Shown: piece after piece, positions 56,625 through 64,000 of the stretch
How positions within the stretch are numbered: position 1 is the stretch's first letter
How the letters are laid out: each line of letters starts with the position of its first letter
NCBI GenBank assembly: GCA_030549205.1
Contig: JAUKTV010000011.1
Location: forward strand, 124,001 to 188,000
Length of the DNA: 64,000 bases
Direction of reading: 5' to 3'
Source: Apiosordaria backusii
Lineage: Eukaryota; Ascomycota; Sordariomycetes; Sordariales; Lasiosphaeriaceae
Made by a program: the position numbers and the translations under genes
The notes under the pieces: model-generated
What the model was told of the DNA's origin: nothing
Database searches by the model: none
The model's input: the letters and a program-made list of their open reading frames with translations, nothing else

Positions 56625-59600
56625 TCACTCCCACTCCTGAAACTCTCCATAAGGATTCCACTCCTGCCCCGGATAACTCGTCGCGCTCATCTGCACCCTC
56701 TCATCCTCCTTCTTCTTCCCCGCGTTCATCGCATCATCATCAAACACCGGGATCTTCTCCTCCATGACCATCCTCTCCTGCGCGATCCGCTCCTCCTCAG
56801 CCTTCTTTTTCGCCCTTTCAAAAATCGCGATATTCTCCCTCGCCACTGCACCATTCTGCGTCGTCTTGTTGCTTGGCGAAGCAGGCTTGAGTGTTGCAAC
56901 CGTGGCAGAGGCAATGATGGGAGATTCAATATCGGAAGACTCATCGTCGGAATCGTGATGGTGGGTGGCAGGGGGCGAGTTGGAGCGCGGACGCGGGTCA
57001 GCTGGGGGCTTAAGCTCCAGTTTGGGACGGGTGGTGTCGTGGGAGGGGCCGGCGGACTTTGGCTCGGTGGATTGGTTGATGGTTATTGTACTGTCAGCAT
57101 CGCTGGGCGAGGAGCGGGTGTGAGAATGAGAGTCACGTTGCTGTTGCACCTTCTGCGGTGGAGGCGATGCTTGTTGGGGTTGCTGTTGCTGCTGCAGTTG
57201 CTCTTGTTGTGACTGTTGTTGAGGCTGCTGCTGGGGAGCAAACTGCGAGTTACGTGGAGTAGCATCATAAATATTGTCATCCGCAATACGAGTCGGCGTC
57301 TGCAGGTGCTGAACCGGAGACGATCGGCCCTGGATAATCGGCTCAGGGCTGGCAGTTGGTGAATCCTGAGGCGGACTGACTGTTCTTGAACCGTGAGAGG
57401 CAATGCTAGCGCCCGCAATATGAACAGGAGCCGCGGTATTTGATGCCTGACGGTCTGGGCTCCTGGGCGGTGGGAACTGGCTGCCGTTGGGAGGAGAGGG
57501 CGACTGCTTAGATTGCAGGTATCGCTGCTGCGAGGGGAGAGAAGCCAGTCCGTTGCCAGCCGAGAACTGGCGCTGATGAATAGCACCGCCATTTTGTGGC
57601 GGGCTTACGGTCCGTTTAAGAGGAACTGAAACCTGCGCCGAGGGCAGAGTGTCGCTGTCTCGGCTGTCGAAACGAGCTGGCTCCGGACGTATCTGTACCT
57701 GTCTCTCAGGGGGCGATACGTTTGGCGAAGGTGGCTGAGGTCCAGGTGTCCGCACAGAGGACTGGGGTGACACTTCGATTTGTCGGGGGACCGCAGTCAA
57801 AGTGTGTGTTTGTTGTACTGGCAATGGTTGTTGTGCAGGCAGGGATGGTTGAGTAGGCTGTGGAAGCTGCAACTGCCGGGTCGGTTGAGGCTCTGGAGAA
57901 GGAACCTGCTTTCGCAAAATCTGTTCATTGTTGATGACTGGGGGCTGTTGCGTAGGAGGAACAGTGGAGGCAGGTGGGGGAGCCTGGGCCTGGGCTTGAA
58001 CTGGTGGAGGGGTCTGATGGCCTTGAGCTTGGATCTGAGCTGGAGAAGGTCCGCGTTGGTCGAGAGCACCCGAAGCATTTGAAGGTCGAGGAGAAGGACC
58101 TTGGGCTCCAATACCTTGCTGAGGGGCAGGTTGTTGACCGGGGACAGCACCAATTGGGACCTGAGGTGGCATCCCTCCTGGCTGCACCCATTGTTGAGGG
58201 TATCCAGCTGGGAGCGCCTGTCCCTGAGGGATGCCATACATCATACCAACAGGTGCGGGACCAACATAAAACCCAGCAGGGCCAGGGGCAACACGGCCCT
58301 CACCATGAACATAACCATACGAGGCTGGAATCGGAACGCTTTCGTATTTCGGTTCCATGGGAGGAGGACCAGGGCGAGGGCCTTGCTGTTGCGATGACAG
58401 CAAAGGCTGAACGGCTGGTGCCGGTCCTCGAGGTGGTTGCTGTGCTTGAGAAAACTGCGATTGCGCCTGTGCCGGATATTGCCCGTTAGAGCCAGCCTGC
58501 TGGGGCTTCGGAGCCTGAGCCGGCACACTAGCTGGCTGTTGCTGCTGAGGCTGCGGGTGGGTTTGGGCTCCCACTTGATGAGGCGCGAATGGTTGAGCTT
58601 TTGGTGGCTGAGAGGATTGTCCAGCCAAAAACGGCTGGCCACCCATGGGCGGCAAAGCATTGGGCGAGTGGATTTCCATCTGCTTCGGCCCCTTCTTGAA
58701 AGCACCTAGGAAACCCGACTTGCCACCTTTCTCCTTCTCAGCCTTTTCTGGCTTAGGCAACGACAGGCCGGTCGTCTTACTGCCCTTGAAGAGCTTCGAA
58801 ATAGTGCTTTGCTCTTTTTCCTTCTGTTGGAATTGAGGAATCATGGGGTTGCCATTTGGACGAGGGCCACCACCCGGACCGAATGGTGCACGGTTGGGTT
58901 GAGGGCCGGTCTGTGCTGATCCCCAAGTGGGCTGAGTGCTAACCCCCTGAGGAGGTGCTTGCCCTTGTTGTAGCTGAGAGGACTGGATACTAGACTGATA
59001 AGAGTGTTCGCTAGGTGGGCGAGGGACAGCTCCTGGGCCCTGATTTAATCCTTGAGGGTGCATGTGAATAGATGGTGTCTCAATAGTTGGCGACACGGCA
59101 GAGATTGACTGTCTTGACGGTGCCCTGCTGTCTGGGTCCTGGAGCTGAGCACCGGCAGAAGCTTGGAATTGTGACGGTCCGGCACCCCGTGCTTCTTGTT
59201 CGAAACCGGGTCCTGATGGCCCAAAAGGAGGCTGCTGGGCCTGACCTTGTTCTTGATAACCAGCAGGAGGGCCGCCAGAAACAGCAGACTGATCGCCGTT
59301 GAGTCCCTCCGACGCATTCAGAGGCTTCCGCGTAGGGTTTTGCGTCGGGCTGAACCGAGAACCTGGTCCTAAGCTCTGAGCTGGGGGCTGGCGGACCGCA
59401 ACAGCTTGTTGAACAGTGAAACTAGCAGGCGAATCATTCAGATGCCGTCCTTGATCAATGACGGCCTGAGAAACAGGCTGAGACTTGCTCGAGACCGGAG
59501 ACTCGAAAGTAGAGCCAGCGGGGGTTGGGTCTAGAAGCTTGGTTGGCTGGTGCAACTGGGCATTCTGGAGATAAGGCGTAGTTTCTTGCTCTGGTTGTCG

Positions 59601-62162
59601 GGCGTTGGTGGAAAGGTTCTCAGTTTGACCAGGCTGGAACGATAGCTGGCTTTGCTGAGGGAGAGGCGGCGGCCGATGCGCGATAAACTCATCGTCTGGC
59701 TGACCGTTATCAGAGGGCTGAGAGACAGGTAGCGTTTGTCCTGGTGACCCAGGCCCTCCTCTCCCGAAGTGGGACTGAAGGAGTTGTTGGCCAGCCGCAG
59801 TGGAAGGACGGCCATCAGGACCCAATGCAGGGCGCATACCGTATTGCTGCTGTCCAGGCTGCCCCTGTGGGAAAGGGATAGGCTGTCCAGCAGGAATCGG
59901 CAGCGAAACAGTCGGAGGTCCATCCTTGGTCTTGGAGTCAGCTCGGTTGCGCAGAAATCCAAACATGCCACCGCTGGGCTTCCGAGTCTGATCGTATTGC
60001 GCGAAAGTGCCTTGCTGTTGTTGTTGCGGCTGGACGGAATGTTGTCCCTGTTGCGGTGGCGGAGACTGTTGATTTTGGTTTGCTGGAGGCGGGAGCGCAT
60101 GGCCCGGCTGTCGCAAACCAGTGATGGTTCGTTCTGGTCCACCAGAGTACAAGTTGAAGGAGCCCGGCTGCGCGCCAGCCCCTGCGGGAGGAGAGAGGCC
60201 CTGAGAACCTGGGGCTGGCCCTTGTGCCTGCCCTTGAATCTGGTCCTGGAGTTGTCCTTGCCACTGAAATTGCCCTTGAAATTGTCCTTGAACCTGCCCT
60301 TGAGGAGTCCTTGGAACCTCCCCTTGAGGTATACCAGGTAGTGGTCCAGGAGGCGGGCCCTGACGGAACGATGTAGGAAGGGGTCCTTGGGTCATGTTCT
60401 GGAACTGACCCTGCTGTTGAGGAGGTGATTTGACCGTAAATGATGGCGAATGCTTGTGCCCCTCTGATCTATGGAAGACATTTTTAAGAGCCGAAAAGCG
60501 CTTCTTTGGCGGGCCGCCAATGCTTCCAGCAGGCTGATTCTCCGTGGCATTGGTTGACGTAGATGTCCTCGACATGTCAGGTCTGACCGAGCTCGGTTGT
60601 TGAGGTCCCGATGGTGTGGCGCCGATGCCGAAGAATGTGGTCAGCTTCCGGCCCGGTGGCGCAAACTGTGACGGCGGGGGAGGCACTCGCTCTCCCAAAG
60701 GTGTGCCTGGACCATGCGCAATCATGCTATCATTGTCGGTAGCTCTTCCAGAAAACGGCCCGCTGGGGTTCGGCAGGTCGCCCTCGTCGTCGCTCGAGTC
60801 GGAAACGACATCGTTGCCCGCTGCTTGATATCGTGGTGTGCCCTCAGCGTCACGGCGCTCTACTGGGCCGCCCGTTGCCAGTCTGTCTCTGAGGCCCGAA
60901 AACACACCCGAGTTGCGTTTGATACGCCCATCCTCGGTAACCGTGATCCCCGGAGCACCAGAGCCCGTTGTGGATACGTCATTCTTTTGTTCTTGGTTTG
61001 CCAGTTGTTCGGGGCTATGAGGGATGACAGGACTCTGGTGGATGGTCGGAAGAGCAGGAAGAGGCTGCGTTGGTTGGGCTCTTTGGCTTGGTAACCCGTT
61101 ATAAGGCTGTTGCTCCCTCAAAGCCGGGTGCGCGTGCTGAGAAGCCGGGGGCTTCGGTCTTTGCGAGGAGAGCCCTCCAGAAACCGGCCCCCCCGTCTCC
61201 TTATCAAACCCATAGTAGGGTTGCTGTTGCTGTTGTTGTGATTGCTGCGGTTGCGGTTGCTGTGCTTGGTGCTGCTGTTGGTGGTGTGATGACGCGTTGC
61301 TCGGCGAGGCACGATGACGGCTGGAAGAGTGAAGAGGCTCTGTGAGACGTGACTCCTGCACTGTCCAGCCACCCTGGGGTTGAAACCTCTGGAGGAGATT
61401 TCCCGGGAGCATATGCGGCAGCACCGGTCCCTGTCGGCCGGAACCATCTGTATACTGTTGTGGACCCTGCGGAGACACCCCGTTTACCCCGTGTGGAGAA
61501 CTAGCGGCAGCACCCGCGAACCCGCGGGATGGACCCGGTGAAGGTCCCTGCTGCCCTTGGCCTTGAAGCTGCCATGTTTGTTGCCCTTGTGTAGGGCCCT
61601 GGGTTTGCGCCCCCGGCGCACCCTGTGTTGGTCGGTAGACAGACTGGACAATTGATTGCTGCTGTGGATACTGCTGCTGATGCTGGTTGGCATTGAGAAA
61701 TGAACTTTGTTGCGCGGAGCCGGAGTATTGTTGATGTTGCTGCCCATATTGCGGTGACTGCTGCTGCTGTTGCTGCTGGTTGTTATTACCATTATTGGGG
61801 CTATTATTATCACCAGAAAATCTTTCAGCATTCAAGCCAAGCGATGAGCCTCGGCGGATGGGCGGTAGACCGACAAAAGAGGGTGGCCGTTCTACTCCGT
61901 TTTGCCCAGGATGTTGTCCTTGTTGTTGTTGTTGTTGTTGTGATTGATGATGTTGCTGGTGTTGGTGATGCTGCTGAAACTGTTGCTGTTGATGCTGCGG
62001 ATGCTGTTGCTGTTGTTGCTGTTGTTGCTGTTCTTGTTGCTGCTGATGCTGCTGATGCTGCTGATGCTGTTGGAGCTGTTGATGCTGGTGGGCACTGAGG
62101 TACCCTTGCTGGAAATTGCCCGGGGGTGGTAACGGCTTGTAGGCCGGATTGTAGGCCGCCAT
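56625..62162 (-). CDS. Large Gln/Pro-rich protein with repeated basic-aromatic motifs
   Basis: One uninterrupted frame of 1845 residues; I do not recognise the family. The start MAAYNPAYKPLPPPGNFQQG has fair context. Residues about 24-82 and 129-170 are Gln/His-rich, encoded by mixed CAA/CAG codons. Short basic-aromatic islands recur in the disordered sequence: GVFSGLRDR (419-427), KLTTFFGIG (506-514), KKRFSALKNVF (553-563), GMFGFLRNR (732-740), ISKLFKGSK (1121-1129) and GFLGAFKKG (1150-1158). A segment at about 1400-1440 is Gly/Tyr/Pro-rich (VGPAPVGMMYGIPQGQ). The end is different: a charged helix (IAIFERAKKKAEEERIAQER) and an aromatic-acidic tail (SYPGQEWNPYGEFQEWE), both likely conserved. 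No enzyme domain or membrane segment is present. A scaffold or condensate-forming role is only a guess. Confidence 0.75.
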   Translation of the reverse strand: MAAYNPAYKPLPPPGNFQQGYLSAHQHQQLQQHQQHQQHQQQQEQQQQQQQQQHPQHQQQQFQQHHQHQQHHQSQQQQQQQGQHPGQNGVERPPSFVGLPPIRRGSSLGLNAERFSGDNNSPNNGNNNQQQQQQQSPQYGQQHQQYSGSAQQSSFLNANQHQQQYPQQQSIVQSVYRPTQGAPGAQTQGPTQGQQTWQLQGQGQQGPSPGPSRGFAGAAASSPHGVNGVSPQGPQQYTDGSGRQGPVLPHMLPGNLLQRFQPQGGWTVQESRLTEPLHSSSRHRASPSNASSHHQQQHQAQQPQPQQSQQQQQQPYYGFDKETGGPVSGGLSSQRPKPPASQHAHPALREQQPYNGLPSQRAQPTQPLPALPTIHQSPVIPHSPEQLANQEQKNDVSTTGSGAPGITVTEDGRIKRNSGVFSGLRDRLATGGPVERRDAEGTPRYQAAGNDVVSDSSDDEGDLPNPSGPFSGRATDNDSMIAHGPGTPLGERVPPPPSQFAPPGRKLTTFFGIGATPSGPQQPSSVRPDMSRTSTSTNATENQPAGSIGGPPKKRFSALKNVFHRSEGHKHSPSFTVKSPPQQQGQFQNMTQGPLPTSFRQGPPPGPLPGIPQGEVPRTPQGQVQGQFQGQFQWQGQLQDQIQGQAQGPAPGSQGLSPPAGAGAQPGSFNLYSGGPERTITGLRQPGHALPPPANQNQQSPPPQQGQHSVQPQQQQQGTFAQYDQTRKPSGGMFGFLRNRADSKTKDGPPTVSLPIPAGQPIPFPQGQPGQQQYGMRPALGPDGRPSTAAGQQLLQSHFGRGGPGSPGQTLPVSQPSDNGQPDDEFIAHRPPPLPQQSQLSFQPGQTENLSTNARQPEQETTPYLQNAQLHQPTKLLDPTPAGSTFESPVSSKSQPVSQAVIDQGRHLNDSPASFTVQQAVAVRQPPAQSLGPGSRFSPTQNPTRKPLNASEGLNGDQSAVSGGPPAGYQEQGQAQQPPFGPSGPGFEQEARGAGPSQFQASAGAQLQDPDSRAPSRQSISAVSPTIETPSIHMHPQGLNQGPGAVPRPPSEHSYQSSIQSSQLQQGQAPPQGVSTQPTWGSAQTGPQPNRAPFGPGGGPRPNGNPMIPQFQQKEKEQSTISKLFKGSKTTGLSLPKPEKAEKEKGGKSGFLGAFKKGPKQMEIHSPNALPPMGGQPFLAGQSSQPPKAQPFAPHQVGAQTHPQPQQQQPASVPAQAPKPQQAGSNGQYPAQAQSQFSQAQQPPRGPAPAVQPLLSSQQQGPRPGPPPMEPKYESVPIPASYGYVHGEGRVAPGPAGFYVGPAPVGMMYGIPQGQALPAGYPQQWVQPGGMPPQVPIGAVPGQQPAPQQGIGAQGPSPRPSNASGALDQRGPSPAQIQAQGHQTPPPVQAQAQAPPPASTVPPTQQPPVINNEQILRKQVPSPEPQPTRQLQLPQPTQPSLPAQQPLPVQQTHTLTAVPRQIEVSPQSSVRTPGPQPPSPNVSPPERQVQIRPEPARFDSRDSDTLPSAQVSVPLKRTVSPPQNGGAIHQRQFSAGNGLASLPSQQRYLQSKQSPSPPNGSQFPPPRSPDRQASNTAAPVHIAGASIASHGSRTVSPPQDSPTASPEPIIQGRSSPVQHLQTPTRIADDNIYDATPRNSQFAPQQQPQQQSQQEQLQQQQQPQQASPPPQKVQQQRDSHSHTRSSPSDADSTITINQSTEPKSAGPSHDTTRPKLELKPPADPRPRSNSPPATHHHDSDDESSDIESPIIASATVATLKPASPSNKTTQNGAVARENIAIFERAKKKAEEERIAQERMVMEEKIPVFDDDAMNAGKKKEDERVQMSATSYPGQEWNPYGEFQEWE
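61925..62090. repeat. Trinucleotide-type repeat coding poly-Gln/His
   Basis: Runs of TTG, CTG and TGCTGATGC on the plus strand code Gln/His tracts at the N-terminus of the large minus-strand protein. The codons are mixed, so the tracts are interrupted and less prone to slippage than a pure CAG run. Confidence 0.8.
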
Positions 62163-64000
62163 TGCACGCTAATGACGATGAGAACCGATCCCTTGAGGCG
62201 TAGGAGTATGTATAGTGAGCCTAACGATGGGAAAGATGCCGCGGGCGCAAGTGATTGCTCGAGTATAGCTATGCGTGGTTTGTGGTCCAATAGTGCAACT
62301 ATAAGCGCCCAGTCGCCCTCGTTGCCGTTATGCTAGCAAAGTGCTCACCGATGGTGTTGCTATGGTCGGCGCGGAAAGATTGCTACGAATTGACCGTCCA
62401 CCGCAGAGTCCCGGGTCGTATCTCTCGCCAATTGCCGGTCTGATAGCAGGTTGAACTCAAGCGCCGCTTGCGCCGAGGTTGCGCAGCCGAGGACACCACT
62501 GTCTTCTTGGTTGTGTCTGCGATCACGGGTTTTCGAGTTGAGCTTTGCTTGCAAGACCCGACAATCTGGTACAAATTGATCGAGCCTCCGCTGTCCCGGA
62601 TGGCGGATTGTTACAAATGCCGGCGGACTGGAGGAAAATCGGGCGCCGTTTTTCTTCGTTGCTGCCGTCAACTGAGTTGGAGACAAGACGAAGAGGGGAA
62701 GGACAGAGCTCGAGCTCAAGCTTGTCGATCGTATCGTCTGGAGGTGGGGGCTGGTCGCATCAGGGTCCAAGACACCCACGTTTTGTTCGCTGTACCTGGG
62801 ACCGAGCCGTTGATACTATCCCACGGTTCGTGCTTGCAACGGTGATGACGACGAGTATGCGGATAGCGAAGAGTGAAAAGGAAGAAAAGAGACAATGCAG
62901 AGTCAGACGCGACAGCAGTTTCCTGTTTTTTGAGAGGTTGAAATTGCTGGCGAAGAAGACCCTTGTCTTGGATGCGAGGTTCAGCCCCCGCAGACAGGGG
63001 TTCAGCTTCTCTTAGGCCCGTTCGAGGTCTTCATTTGACCCTGCCGAGTGTGTTGCTGCTGATGGGCTGAGATGGTAGCCTGATGGCCTGTGGATCGACG
63101 ACGACAACACGGTGCTGGCACTCATTCTTTGCACTGCTTGGTTATGGATAAGAAAGCTCATAGAGTCCTTTATTTCCTCCTACCCTCACTTTTGTTTCCC
63201 GGTGATTATTGAGATCAGCCTCTCCCGCTGGGCTGACGGGCCCAGAGTGGACGTTTCGCGACCATGCTATTTTTTGCGTGGGAAACAACGGAAAACGGCG
63301 AATCCTGGCTCAAAGTTACGGTGAACGTGGAGAATGGTTAGGTGCATTGGCACTATCAGGCGGGCTGTGCCGTAAGGTAGCATGTGCTGAATGTGCAGCC
63401 TCTTGGCTACCTGGCGATCGCCCTCAAGTCGAGAGTCTTGTGTTGCGCTGGGAAGCAGAGAAGCCGTGGAACAGAACGAATATTTTGGTTCTTTGGTTAG
63501 GTTCATCTTGGGTCTTTGAGCCTGTTAGAAGCAGCTGGCTGAGCACTGGGAACTCTGCAGGGCCAGATCGGATCCGACTTTGCTGTTCTGGCGACATGGC
63601 CATTCAAAGGGAATTGATATGTAAGATCCTTAACTTTGTTTCATCACCCTTTTTACAGCCCCCAGCCTTATCCCACCTCCTTTCTTTGCTGTGATCAGTA
63701 ATGCCCCCCAAAAGACCGCCATATTACAGTTGATGATGCGATAAAGAGAATAAACAGTAACACAAGGCTGTGAGAAGTGAAAGAAAACAAATCAAGACGA
63801 GGCATTGTATGCTCCCTCCATGCTAAACAGTCTCTGGCCAAGCTGTGGCACAGGAATATGAAAAACAGTCCTCCTCCCAGCCAAACAACCCACCTACCCA
63901 TCCATTCAAGCAGAAACCCCGTTGCTATCGTCTGCATGTTGCCCAGATGATGTAATTCCAACATGGATTAAAACAATGTACAGCCCAGCCCTAGCCGGGC
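62163..64000. other. Upstream region of the Gln-rich gene, no other gene seen
   Basis: About 1.8 kb. Frames at 62360-63015 and 63209-63694 have no motifs and overlap on both strands. The first several hundred bases should be the promoter and leader of the minus-strand gene. A gene starting beyond the window cannot be excluded. Confidence 0.5.

Overview
The window reads as nuclear DNA of a filamentous ascomycete (Pezizomycotina, most likely Sordariomycetes and plausibly Sordariales). Genes are widely spaced and carry few, mostly short introns with GTATGT/GTAAGT/GTGAGT donors, CTAAC- or CTGAC-like branch sites and YAG/AAG acceptors. Recognisable proteins are eukaryotic and fungal (Sec2, BAR-SH3 adaptor, AzgA purine permease, Tad2, an Mte1/Dbl2-like protein, CCDC97-like protein, MARVEL protein). 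A 4.4-kb block shows the extreme AT bias and transition-only changes expected of repeat-induced point mutation (RIP). I see no rRNA, CRISPR array, convincing tRNA or bacterial-style operon.

Layout. 1-13 kb: a small MARVEL-type membrane protein (1432-1955), an unrecognised Ser/Pro-rich protein in three exons (5836-7685), a weak two-exon candidate (9550-10302) and a BAR-SH3 membrane-curvature protein on the minus strand (10788-12267). 13-32 kb: a 1238-residue DUF2439 protein related to Mte1/Dbl2/ZGRF1 (13287-17003), then two genes on the same strand whose products share a variant zinc-cluster motif C-X2-C-X6-C-X3-H and C-terminal hydrophobic segments (20873-22886 and 25566-27758), then the tRNA adenosine deaminase subunit Tad2 (29196-31330).

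32.8-37.2 kb: a RIP-degraded DNA transposon. Its two ends are 83-bp terminal inverted repeats (32775-32857 and 37091-37173) that differ at 7 positions, all transitions. Near the right end, on the minus strand, pieces of a Tc1/mariner-type DDE transposase can still be read in one common frame, with 34 codons between the second and third catalytic positions and the first catalytic Asp codon changed to Asn. About 3 kb of the interior is not explained by that transposase.

38-64 kb: an AzgA-type purine permease (38874-40789), directly followed by the 3' part of a P-loop ATPase gene whose Walker A half is absent (40984-42221); two small minus-strand genes for basic, helix-rich proteins that can only be read after splicing (43162-43598, 44125-44912); the Rab exchange factor Sec2 (45868-48039); a C2H2-type zinc-finger gene bracketed by tandem repeats and carrying an in-frame TAA that needs an intron or marks inactivation (52715-54389); a CCDC97-like protein (55317-56039); and an 1845-residue Gln/Pro-rich protein (56625-62162).

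The genes do not form one pathway; most are separate housekeeping or trafficking functions. The stretches most worth following up are the pair of variant zinc-cluster/membrane proteins, the RIP-mutated transposon with unexplained interior, and the repeat-flanked zinc-finger gene. All protein calls rest on reading the translated sequence by eye; no database search was run.
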